A stretch of 64,000 bases of DNA. Origin: an uncultured bacterium. GTDB lineage: Bacteria; Patescibacteriota; Patescibacteriia; 2-12-FULL-60-25. Positions 49,212 to 58,900 of the stretch are shown here, piece by piece. A program made the position numbers and the translations under genes. The stretch lies in contig CALFEO010000028.1 in NCBI GenBank assembly GCA_937949995.1, forward strand, positions 1 through 64,000, written 5' to 3'. Numbering within the stretch: position 1 is the first letter of the stretch; each line of letters begins with the position of its first letter. The notes beneath the pieces were generated by a model that was not told the DNA's origin, did not search any database, and saw only the letters and a program-made list of their open reading frames with translations.

Positions 49212-52145
49212 ATGTCCAACCCACAACCAATACCATCCAATCGGCCGGATTTTCCGAAAATGGAAGAAGAAATCCAAGAATTTTGGGTAAAAAAGAATAT
49301 TTTTGAGCGGTCGATTGCAGAAAAATCCGAGAATAAAGTTTTTACTTTTTACGATGGTCCGCCGTTTGCAACCGGATTGCCTCATCCCGGCCATCTTTTG
49401 CAGAGTACGATTAAAGATGCCATCCCCAGATATTGGACAATGAAAGGTTACAGAGTCGAAAGAGTTTGGGGTTGGGATTGTCATGGATTGCCGGTCGAGA
49501 ATTTGATTGAAAAAGATTTGGAATTAAAATCCCGCAAAGATATTTTGGAATATGGAATTGATAAATTCAATGATGCTTGCAGAGCTTCGGTTTTGAAATA
49601 CGATCAAGATTGGCGTAAATACATTAGCAGAATAGGGCGTTGGGTGGACATGGATAATTCGTACATGACCATGAACGATGATTATATCGAATCGGTTTGG
49701 TGGGCATTTGCGGAATTGTACAAAAAAGATTTGGTATATAAAGATTTTCGCGTGTCTTTGTATTGTCCGCGCTGTGCGACGCCTTTATCCAATCATGAGA
49801 TAACCATGGGGCATTCGTATCGCGATGCGGAAGATCCTTCGATTACCATCAAATTTAAAATCAAAGGTAAAGATAATGAATATTTATTGGCTTGGACAAC
49901 GACCCCTTGGACATTGCCGGCCAATACGGCCATCGCCGTGAATCCGGAAATGTGGTATTTGATTTTTAAGATGCAAAATAACGGTGAGACTTGGATTTTG
50001 GCGGAAGATCGTATTAAAGAAGTTTTGGGAGATGATTTATTGAATGCGAAAATCGAGAAACGTGTATTGGGAACCGAACTGGAAGGTTTGGAGTATGAGC
50101 CTTTATTTGATTTTGTACCCGTACCGGAAGGAAAGATTGCGTATAAGGTTGTTGCCATGCCTTATGTGAGCGCGGAAGACGGAACGGGTTTGGTGCATAC
50201 GGCGCCGGCTTTTGGTGAAGAAGATTTTCAAGCGGCCAAGACTCATAATTTGGCAGTATTGCTGACGGTTGATGCGGACGGTAAAATGATGCCCGAATTG
50301 GGCGAGTTTGCAGGCATGGGAATCAAAGATGCGGATCCGTTGGTGATGGATAATTTGGAAAAACGCGGTTTGTTGTTGAAACGCGAAACCATCACTCACT
50401 CCGTACCCGAATGCTGGAGATGCAATACTTTGCTTATGTACCGGGCGCAAGACGCTTGGTTTGTGGACGTGCAAAAATTGAAGACCAAGCTCATTGAAGC
50501 CAATAAAAAAATTCATTGGGTACCCGAGCATATTAAAGAAGGCCGTTTTGGCAAGGGTTTGGAAATGGCTCCCGATTGGAATATCTCGCGCACTCGTTAT
50601 TGGGGAGCGCCGATGCCGGTTTGGATTTGCGATGAGTGCCAAGAGAGGCGTGTATTCGGTTCAATGTCCGAGCTTAAAGAGGCGGCCGGCGGAGAATTTC
50701 CGGAAGGTTTTGATATGCATCGCCCGGGTATCGATAAAGTGGAAGTTTCGTGTGCTTGCGGAGGAAAAATGAAGCGCGTGGAATATGTTTTTGACTGTTG
50801 GTTTGAATCGGGCGCCATGCCTTATGCATCCGTTCATTATCCATTCAAAAATGCGGAAAAATTCGTGAATCGTTTTCCGGCGGATTTTATCGGTGAAGCG
50901 CAAGATCAAACACGCGGTTGGTTTTATACCATGCATGTTTTGGCGGTTGGCTTGATGAATAAGCCGGCGGCAAAAAATATTGTGGTTACGGGCATGATGC
51001 TGGCCGAGGATGGCAAGAAAATGTCCAAATCGAAAAAGAATTATACGGATCCGTATGAATTGATGGAGACTATCGGCGCGGATTCGTTGCGGTTGTACAT
51101 GCTTTCATCGCCAATTATGCAAGCCGAGGCTTTGAGTTTTAAGGATGAAGAATGCAGGCAAATTCAGAGATCCATTTTTGGCATATTATGGAATGTGCGA
51201 CAGTTTTATCTGACATATTCCAAGGATGTTGAACTTTCGGGCGCGACTCCGCGCAGTTTGCATGTTTTGGACAGATGGATTTTTTCACGATTGGATGAGT
51301 TGACGTTGCATGTTACTCGCGAAATGGATGATTATCAGTTTGCCAATGCGCTTAGACCGATCAGGCTATTCGTAGACGATTTATCAACTTGGTGGTTGAG
51401 ACGATCCCGCGAGCGTATGAAGCAGACCGAAGATCTTGATGACGCGGCCGATGCGGTGAGGACATTGCGCGAAGTGTTGTTGACCTTTTCCAAATTGCTG
51501 GCTCCGTTTGCGCCGTTTTTTGCGGAGAAATTGTATCAAGATTTGGAAGGCGAAAAGATGTCGGTGCATTTGGATAAATGGCCCAAAGCCGATGAAGGGG
51601 CTGTAGATCCGGGTTTATTGAGTGACATGCAATGGGTCAGGGATGTTGTGAACGCGGGTTTGGAGCAAAGAGTTGCTACCAAGTTACCGGTCAGACAAGC
51701 GTTAGCCTCTATCACTGTCTTGGTCCGTGATGAGAAGCTTTATGGCAGAGTGGCGGAGAAACAGGATTTGCATCGTTTGATAGCCGAAGAATTGAATGTT
51801 GAAAAAGTTGTCATCACTAAAGCCGATACGGCAACAGCGGAAGCTTGGGAGGCGAAGATCGATACGGAATTGACTCCGGAATTGAAACGCAAAGGCTTGG
51901 CCCGCGAAGTTGTGCGCCACATTATGCAATTGCGCAAGAAAAATGAATATACTCCGGAAGACAGAATTAAAGTTAATTTGGCCATTGATGATTTGAGTTT
52001 GATGGAAACGTTGAATGAAATGAAACAAGATTTGGCCAAAGAGGTTAAAGCTGATGAAGTTTATATTGGTTCGGAGTTGAATCAAGAGGCTGACGCAGAG
52101 TTGGTTTATGAGGGCAATAGCATTAAAATCGCAATCGCCAAATAA
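49212..52145 (+). CDS. ileS: isoleucyl-tRNA synthetase
   Basis: 977 residues. The class I signature PHPGH is near residue 57 and KMSKSKKNY near 602. GWDCHGLPVE, the CP1 editing domain region (AWTTTPWTLPANTA) and VFDCWFESGAMPYASVHYP are all typical. The GWDCHGLPVE form and length suggest the eukaryote-like type 2 IleRS. Start ATG 49212 follows TATAAG by 6 nt with TTGACC upstream. Terminator present. Essential for Ile-tRNA charging. Confidence 0.97.
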   Translation: MSNPQPIPSNRPDFPKMEEEIQEFWVKKNIFERSIAEKSENKVFTFYDGPPFATGLPHPGHLLQSTIKDAIPRYWTMKGYRVERVWGWDCHGLPVENLIEKDLELKSRKDILEYGIDKFNDACRASVLKYDQDWRKYISRIGRWVDMDNSYMTMNDDYIESVWWAFAELYKKDLVYKDFRVSLYCPRCATPLSNHEITMGHSYRDAEDPSITIKFKIKGKDNEYLLAWTTTPWTLPANTAIAVNPEMWYLIFKMQNNGETWILAEDRIKEVLGDDLLNAKIEKRVLGTELEGLEYEPLFDFVPVPEGKIAYKVVAMPYVSAEDGTGLVHTAPAFGEEDFQAAKTHNLAVLLTVDADGKMMPELGEFAGMGIKDADPLVMDNLEKRGLLLKRETITHSVPECWRCNTLLMYRAQDAWFVDVQKLKTKLIEANKKIHWVPEHIKEGRFGKGLEMAPDWNISRTRYWGAPMPVWICDECQERRVFGSMSELKEAAGGEFPEGFDMHRPGIDKVEVSCACGGKMKRVEYVFDCWFESGAMPYASVHYPFKNAEKFVNRFPADFIGEAQDQTRGWFYTMHVLAVGLMNKPAAKNIVVTGMMLAEDGKKMSKSKKNYTDPYELMETIGADSLRLYMLSSPIMQAEALSFKDEECRQIQRSIFGILWNVRQFYLTYSKDVELSGATPRSLHVLDRWIFSRLDELTLHVTREMDDYQFANALRPIRLFVDDLSTWWLRRSRERMKQTEDLDDAADAVRTLREVLLTFSKLLAPFAPFFAEKLYQDLEGEKMSVHLDKWPKADEGAVDPGLLSDMQWVRDVVNAGLEQRVATKLPVRQALASITVLVRDEKLYGRVAEKQDLHRLIAEELNVEKVVITKADTATAEAWEAKIDTELTPELKRKGLAREVVRHIMQLRKKNEYTPEDRIKVNLAIDDLSLMETLNEMKQDLAKEVKADEVYIGSELNQEADAELVYEGNSIKIAIAK

Positions 52146-52165
52146 ATTCAAATCGAAAAAAACTT

Positions 52166-52192
52166 AAAACGCGTCTATATGGCGCGTTTTTT
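52166..52192 (+). terminator. terminator of ileS
   Basis: Stem AAAACGCG/CGCGTTTT then TT. Confidence 0.88.
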
Positions 52193-52213
52193 GGTCTTTG
52201 TTAAGCCAAGATA

Positions 52214-52242
52214 TTGACATTATCGCTAAAATGAGTTAGATT
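52214..52242 (+). promoter_or_regulatory. promoter TTGACA-17-TAGATT
   Basis: TTGACA (52214-52219), 17 bp, TAGATT (52237-52242); a 70-nt leader with Shine-Dalgarno AAGGAAGGTG follows. Confidence 0.75.
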
Positions 52243-52314
52243 GATGTATTCGGATGAACCTGAACTTTGCGTAAATGGCGCAAAGTTTTGCTCTTTAAAA
52301 AGGAAGGTGAAAAA

Positions 52315-53895
52315 ATGACACCGCTTCAAGACAAAAGTATTGTGAAGATCTTTCCAAGCGGTACCAAAATCGGCGAGGCCGGCAAATGTGCGTATGAGCT
52401 GGAAAAGCAGATCAATGCCGGCGGTGAAGCCGTGGTGTACAAGGCCAAATCATTGGGTGACGGCCATTTGGTTGCAATCAAGCTCCACTACGTGATCGAA
52501 GATCCTTTGGAGATGAAGAGGTTCCGCAGGGTCGAGCATATTCTTCGAACCGTTAAGGGACCGAATCTTTTGCCCCTCGAAGACGCGGGAATTTATATGG
52601 ATGGCAATGACAGTTATCCGTATTTCGTTTTTCCGTTTATCTCGGGCGGCAGAACCTTGGAAAATATCATCAACGAATGCAGAAAGTTGATGCCGGTTGC
52701 GGCTTTGCACAGAGGAACGTGCATTCCGTTTGGTGACTTGCTGTATTACGCCATGTCCGCGGGAAGCGGATTGCGTGACGCGCATATGCGCGGAGTACAG
52801 CATAGAGATTTCAAGCCGGCCAATGTTTTGATCGCGGGCAACGGCAGAAATGCGGTGGTGCGCGTGATGGATTTTGGCATAGCTAGATTTTTCGATAAAG
52901 AACAGGATGCGAAACACTCCAAGCTTACCGTGCAAGGATTTTTCCGAGGGACTCCCGAATATTTGAGCCCGGAACAGGCGCGCGGAGGCGGGCCGGATGT
53001 GAAAGGCGATATTTGGGCTTTCGGTGTTGTCCTCTACGAGATGATCACCGGTGTTTCGCCGTTTGATTTTGAGGATGAGCACCGCATGAGCGTGCTTTCC
53101 AAGGTAACCTTCGGCGATGCAAGGCCCACCCCCATCGATACTTATTGTTTGGGAGTGGATCCGTTGCTGGATGCGTTGACCATGAGGTGCATGGAGCATG
53201 ATCCGTCCAAGCGCCCCGAGAGCATGGATGAGATTTTGGAGGAATTGAACCGCATGGAATTGCGTTTACCGCATGTTTCCATGAGCGAGTTTCCTTTGAC
53301 TTCTTTGCAAGCGGAGGAGATGCTGACGGATCCTGAGGCTGCGACGATGGCCGCGCCGTCCACTCCTCCCAAGCCGATGCCCGTGGACATGCCTCGTGTC
53401 AGCCACTTGAACATGGATCCTAAAATCATGTTCGAGAAGCCGACCGTCAAAAAGCAAGCCGTTGAAGCTGCTGATGAAAGAGGGAGAAACCGACGCTCAT
53501 CGGCGAATTTCAGCATATTGCTGATCGCATCGCTTGTTGTCTTGATGGTTTCGGGAACCGCGATTTTTCACTTTCGCATTCGTGCGTTGTCGTTTTTCGA
53601 CAACGCTCAAACCGAAAAAATGCCAATGGTTAAGACTGATCCCGTCAAGTCAGCGGGAATCAATGAGTCTCGACGATTGGTTACCGTATCCGCCTCGTCA
53701 AAGCCGTCCGCTTCACCGGAATTGTCCGCGGACGCGGGAGAGACTTTGGATGAGGAGGCTGTGAAGAAAGCGGCTGATTCAAAAGCGGTAAAAGCCGATG
53801 CGGGAAAGCAATCGAAGGCAAAACCGCGGTCTGCCAAAACCGGATATTCTTCTCAGCCCATCCCCGGGGTTGATTACATCCCCGGCGTTGATTAA
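52315..53895 (+). CDS. membrane-bound serine/threonine protein kinase
   Basis: 526 residues from ATG 52315 (MTPLQDKSIVKIF) after AAGGAAGGTG; the frame opens at 52267 before that site. Gly-rich loop NAGGEAVVYKAK near 36, ATP-binding K56 (VAIKLH), HRDFKPANVL at 163-172, DFG at 186 and GTPEYLSPEQARGG: a complete active Hanks-type kinase. One membrane segment at about 400-420; a low-complexity Ala/Lys/Ser external tail ends with a doubled PGVD motif (IPGVDYIPGVD). No PASTA repeats. Likely a surface-signal kinase; ligand unknown. Confidence 0.92.
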   Translation: MTPLQDKSIVKIFPSGTKIGEAGKCAYELEKQINAGGEAVVYKAKSLGDGHLVAIKLHYVIEDPLEMKRFRRVEHILRTVKGPNLLPLEDAGIYMDGNDSYPYFVFPFISGGRTLENIINECRKLMPVAALHRGTCIPFGDLLYYAMSAGSGLRDAHMRGVQHRDFKPANVLIAGNGRNAVVRVMDFGIARFFDKEQDAKHSKLTVQGFFRGTPEYLSPEQARGGGPDVKGDIWAFGVVLYEMITGVSPFDFEDEHRMSVLSKVTFGDARPTPIDTYCLGVDPLLDALTMRCMEHDPSKRPESMDEILEELNRMELRLPHVSMSEFPLTSLQAEEMLTDPEAATMAAPSTPPKPMPVDMPRVSHLNMDPKIMFEKPTVKKQAVEAADERGRNRRSSANFSILLIASLVVLMVSGTAIFHFRIRALSFFDNAQTEKMPMVKTDPVKSAGINESRRLVTVSASSKPSASPELSADAGETLDEEAVKKAADSKAVKADAGKQSKAKPRSAKTGYSSQPIPGVDYIPGVD

Positions 53896-53921
53896 GCCAA
53901 GACCGGAAAGAGCTTAGAAAT

Positions 53922-53947
53922 AAACCCCAAAATGATTTGGGGTTTTT
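53922..53947 (+). terminator. terminator of the kinase gene
   Basis: Stem AAACCCCAAA/TTTGGGGTTT then TTT. Confidence 0.88.
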
Positions 53948-53996
53948 AATTTGCCAACTTGCCAGTCCGGTGCTTGGAGATTAATCTATAACTTAT

Positions 53997-54554
53997 ATGA
54001 TTGGAATGTTAAGAGGCGAGGTTATTGAAAAAACAACAAGTTTTTTTATTTTGGATGTGCGCGGAGTCGGATATCTTGTAAAAGCACATTTGCGATTACT
54101 TGCCGATCTTTCAGTGGGAGATGAACCATCGATTTATATCCATGAGCATATTCGAGAAGATGTGCACGATCTGTATGGCTTTGCGAGCCGGGACGAGCTG
54201 GAAGTTTTTGAAATTTTAATCAGTATTAACGGCATCGGACCAAAAGCGGGTTTGGCAATTTGCGGTTCGGCAACTCCTTCAGAATTGCGCGCGAGGGTTA
54301 TGAACAGCGATGCCGCTTGGTTTGCCACTTTGCCGGGAATCGGCAACAAAACCGCGCAGAAAATCATTCTTGAGCTTAAAGGCCAGCTTGTTGAAATAGA
54401 TGCGGAATCGGAAAACGACGCAGAGCTGATTGATGCTCTTAAAGGGTTGGGTTATAAAGCCGCGCAAGCCAAGGAAGCGGCCAAGAATGTGCCGGCGGAG
54501 ATCACTGATTCGTCGGAAAGAGTGAGGATTGCGTTGAAGTATCTTAGTCGATAA
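53997..54554 (+). CDS. ruvA: Holliday junction branch migration protein RuvA
   Basis: 185 residues. N-terminal OB-fold (MIGMLRGEVIEK..GVGYLV), the helix-hairpin-helix pair (FEILISINGIGPKAGLAI and FATLPGIGNKTAQKIILELKG), and the C-terminal RuvB-binding domain (ELIDALKGLGYKAAQAKEA). Slightly shorter than the usual 195-205. A -10-like TATAAC ends 4 nt before ATG. ruvB and ruvC are not in the window. Confidence 0.96.
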   Translation: MIGMLRGEVIEKTTSFFILDVRGVGYLVKAHLRLLADLSVGDEPSIYIHEHIREDVHDLYGFASRDELEVFEILISINGIGPKAGLAICGSATPSELRARVMNSDAAWFATLPGIGNKTAQKIILELKGQLVEIDAESENDAELIDALKGLGYKAAQAKEAAKNVPAEITDSSERVRIALKYLSR

Positions 54555-54563
54555 TAACAGCCA

Positions 54564-54812
54564 TTGTCTGAACCTTGATTTCCGCTCATATTCACGCTCA
54601 TATTAACTTGATTAACTCTACTGTCTGAACCTTGATTTCCGCTCATATTCACGCTCATATTAACTTGATTACTATATGTATATGATTATCTTTACCTTTA
54701 GTAATCAAGTTAATTAGGTTGGTAATCGGTTTGATAATCAAGGTTCAGACAATTAGTAATCAAGTTAATTAGGTTGGCAATCGGTTATTAAATCAAGGTT
54801 CAGACAATTTCC
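54564..54812. repeat. TGTCTGAACC repeat cluster
   Basis: Two tandem units of TGTCTGAACCTTGATTTCCGCTCATATTCACGCTCATATTAAC-type sequence (about 56 bp apart) face two inverse units ending CAAGGTTCAGACAATT. The whole would fold as a long cruciform or hairpin. Confidence 0.9.
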
Positions 54813-54838
54813 GTTATAACGTTACGACTTTTTTATGT

Positions 54839-54844
54839 TATAAT
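54839..54844 (+). promoter_or_regulatory. extended -10 TGTTATAAT
   Basis: TATAAT with TGT upstream, ending 6 nt before ATG 54851; predicted leaderless. Confidence 0.75.
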
Positions 54845-54850
54845 CGAGTC

Positions 54851-55879
54851 ATGTTTATTAAAGAAATAACCGACAGAATGGATTGGGAGGCGTTTCAATC
54901 ACAACAGGCTTGGATGCAGTTTCCGCAGTCTTGGGTTTGGGGGGAGTTTAGAAAGTCTTTGGGTTTTCCGGTGCAACGGTTTGCTTTGTTGGATAAAGAG
55001 AGCAGATGGATTATGGCGGTGCAAGGGGAGTATAGGCCGAAAAGATTCGGATTGGGATATTGGTTTACTCCGCGCGGACCGCAGTTTCATCCGCGGGTAA
55101 CGGATGAGGAACGAAAAGAATATTTGGAAATTTTTCTCCGTGAATTGTACGGAAAAAATCAAATCCCCAAATCATTGTTTTGGCGTATGGAGCCGATTGT
55201 TTATCCCAAATCCACGTTTAGGGTTTTGCCTCCGCGCATGAATCGAACGCAAGCCATGAATCCGATTTGTACGGCTATACTGGATTTATCCAAAAGCGAA
55301 GCTGAATTATTGGCCAATATGCATCAAAAAACCCGTTACAATATTAAAGTGGCGGCAAAGCATAACGTAACAACCAGAATCACCAATCATCCCAAAGACG
55401 TGGATCAATTTATCAAATTGATGGATGAAACGGCGGGACGCGATGGATTTGTTCAGCATGATTCGGCATATTTATCCAAGACTTTATATACTTTGGCGGC
55501 CGCGCATATGGCGCGTTTAAGAGTTGCCGAAGTGAATGGGGCCATGTTGGCGGCCAATTTGGAAGTGAATTACGGCAATACGGTGACTTACTTATACGGT
55601 GCGTCCAGCTCCAAAATTCGCCAAGCCATGGCGCCTTATGCCTTGCAGTGGGAGGCGATAAAACAGGCCAAATCCGAAGGAGCGAAATGGTATGATTTTT
55701 GGGGATGCAATCCGGAAAGCAAGGCTACGCCGTTGTATAAGCCAAGCTGGGAGGGGATTACGAGGTTTAAAATCGGTTTTGGCGCGCAAAGAAAATGTTT
55801 GATCGGCACATGGGATTTGCCGATGAATTTACCTTTGTACAGATTGGTATTTTTCCGGAGATTGATGAAGCCCGTATAA
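54851..55879 (+). CDS. FemAB-family peptidyltransferase
   Basis: 342 residues with the double-GNAT FemABX pattern: FPQSWVWGEFRKSLGFPVQRFAL near the start, LLANMHQKTRYNIKVAAKHNV in the first domain, and YLYGASSSKIRQAMAPYALQWEAI and YDFWGCNPES in the second. The family uses aminoacyl-tRNA to add amino acids to lipid II or the wall peptide bridge. Acts at the inner face of the membrane. Consistent with a wall containing interpeptide bridges. Confidence 0.92.
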   Translation: MFIKEITDRMDWEAFQSQQAWMQFPQSWVWGEFRKSLGFPVQRFALLDKESRWIMAVQGEYRPKRFGLGYWFTPRGPQFHPRVTDEERKEYLEIFLRELYGKNQIPKSLFWRMEPIVYPKSTFRVLPPRMNRTQAMNPICTAILDLSKSEAELLANMHQKTRYNIKVAAKHNVTTRITNHPKDVDQFIKLMDETAGRDGFVQHDSAYLSKTLYTLAAAHMARLRVAEVNGAMLAANLEVNYGNTVTYLYGASSSKIRQAMAPYALQWEAIKQAKSEGAKWYDFWGCNPESKATPLYKPSWEGITRFKIGFGAQRKCLIGTWDLPMNLPLYRLVFFRRLMKPV

Positions 55880-55913
55880 TTCGGTCGGGCGCATCTCATA
55901 ACCAATATTAAAT

Positions 55914-58900
55914 ATGCAAGAAGCTATGTTTCAGCCGGTAAATCCTTTTCAACAGAGGAAACCCGAGAGTTTTGAATACGAAGAGCAAATTTTACCGCAA
56001 AAAAATGATCAATCCGATTTTGACGTATTAAAAATGTATGCAAATCGAGATTTGATGGAATTGGATTTAAAGACACGTGAAATTTTGTTAAAAAGTTTCA
56101 ATTCAACCATGCAGACAATGGAAGCTCCGGAACGTATTGAATGGATGGAGAGGTTTTTAACCGCAAGATTGCCGGCGGATGAAGAGGCCATGGCACTGCT
56201 TGCGAGAATGAGCAAAGTTGAAAGGGCTAAAATCGGTTTATTTATCGCCAAGGTATTATTGGATGATAAATATGTCAGAGTGTTTCATTATTGCTACGCC
56301 GATATTTATGATTACAGTTTTGATATACAGCATGATTGGGAAAAATCGAGATTTCAATTTCCGGATTCGACCAAGGCTGAAAAACGATACGGCAAAATCA
56401 GATCCATTTTGGATGAATTAACTGATTATTTCATAAAAGAAGAGCCGGAGCATTTTCATTTTATCGCTCCCTTTGTTGACGGAACGAAGCTTTCGGTGCA
56501 ACCGCGTTTAACAAAAACCGGTCAAATGACAGCCGGTACCAAACACGAATATCGATCGGTCAAAAAAGAAAACAGCGATTTGGATTTACCGCCTCATGAA
56601 TTGAGAGAGCTTAAAGCCAAGTTTAATGATAAGAAAATGAAGCCGGAGGTTTTTTTGGCCAAATATTACGGTAATTTTGAAAAATCCAAATTTTTGTTTG
56701 AACTGCTTTTGGATGAAACAACGGCACAAACGGGAGATTTGCATGATGGCGCTCGTTTAATATATTTGCAGAAATATTATCAATGGTACTTAAAGAATCA
56801 TGCGCATTTTTTATTGCCATACCTGCCGAGATTGATTGAGCTTAAAATCATTGATCCGGAAGAATTGCATGAGATTTTGGAAATGGTGCGGTTTTTTAAC
56901 GCCGATGCATTCTACAGATCCGAAGAGGAATCCTGCGGTTACAAAAAATTGGAAGCCATTGCCAAGAGAAAAGATGAGAATAGCATGGATTCCATTTCTT
57001 ACGTCTTAAGCGATATGCCAGATGCTTATGAAGAATATTTATCCATACAGGATTCTTCGCGCGCCAGAGCAACAGAGCATATAGTGCAAAATTTTTCGTT
57101 CATTCAACGTCATTTTGATTTGAAAATTCAAATTAAATTTTTAACGAATTTGATTGAAGTGGGTTTTCCCGTTTTTACATACCTGAATAATAAAGAATCG
57201 GGTGCTGATTTTGTGAGGCAATTATTGAAGAGATTAAATGAATTGAATGAGAGAGTTTTTTTGGCAAGTAATTTGTCAGATATGAAGGCTTTGATAGATG
57301 CGGGTTTTGAGCCTGAAGTGATGCAGATATTAATGACCGATATTGTTAGTTATAAAAACGAAGATCCGGTATTAAAGCGGATGACGGCAAATGCGAATGT
57401 TGTTTTTGATTGGTTTACGCCTGAAAATAAAGAAAAATTATTGAATTTGATAAAGTTTCAAGCGGCGAGTGTTTGGACCGATGACGCAAAACGCATCAAT
57501 TATGCGGTTGACAATAATTTGTTTACGGTTGGAGAGTTGGCGGAAAAAGCAACCGAAAAAGAATATATTTTATTAACAAATTACGGTGTTATAACAAAAA
57601 AAGCCCAAGAAGCGGAGTCTGCCGGTTTGGATTCTCATTTTGATGCGAAAAAATATAAGGAAATGGTGCAAGGCATGATGTTATCCAATCCTTTGCAAAT
57701 TTTATATTATTCAAAAACAGCCGACCTGGTGTTTGATTTGGCGGAACAAGAGCGGATTATTCGCGAGAGCCTGCATAACGGTCAAAATCCGGATTTAATA
57801 AACGCTTTAATGCGCCAAATGAATAAAAAACACAAGCCTGAAAAATACAGAAAAGAAATCCGACAAATTTTGGAGGCGGATAAACACGCCTTCGGTTTAT
57901 TTGTTGAAAGAGATTTCAGCGGTTATTCGTTGATATATACAAAAGTTGAGTTTAAAGAATTGATTATTCAAAATGTTGACAGGCTGACGATGGATAATCA
58001 ATGGGCAACGGAGAAGATAATATTATTATTTATTGAATCAGAGAAAGATTTGAATAAATTTTTATCAGCGATTGCCAAACGGGCATCGGATTCTTTATTG
58101 TTATTTATTTTATCGACCATAGAAACAATTCAGGACAAGAATAAAAACGCGGTTAAAAATAAATGGCACGATGATCAGTATCACAGGCAATATATTTTAA
58201 AAAAACATGAAGTAAAATTATTGGCTTTTGCCAACGGAGAATTGAGCGTTGCGGCCAGAAACAGATGCGCCGACAATCCCAAATTATTGGTATCTTCTCA
58301 AGGCCTTGGTGTAAAAGCTTTACAAAACGTACCTATTTTGGACGATGTGATTGATGATGCATTGGCGACAAATCCCGCAATTTTAAACGATTTGTTAAAC
58401 AGATTCAGAGGCAGTGTAAAAATGCGCCATAATTCTTGGACCAAGGAGGGTTATAAAGATCAATTGGAAAAACATATAATAAAACATTTGCGAATTATAG
58501 CTTTTACACAAACAGGCAGAAACCGTTACAGATTTTTAAAAAGTGTCATGTCTGATGATTGCATAACGCAAATATATAAGATGAACCCAATGGCCGAAGC
58601 GCAAGATCGTTTAACTCTGGAAAAGGATTTTTACAGATATGTATTGGATTTGATGGAGGGCGGTTTGTTTTTTGAATTGTACCGAAAGCGATTAAACCAA
58701 ATCGCCGATAAAGAAAATGAATTGAACGGACCAAGAATGGATGCCGGATATTCGGGCATGAATCATGAATTTGCAAAATTATGCATTGAATGTTCTTTGC
58801 TTGGCGCTTGTCCGCTTGTCAGGAAAAATCAATCGGCAATTTTGAATTTGGACGCACAACAAAGAAAAACAATGCTGCCTTTGTTGGCATTCATTTCCTA

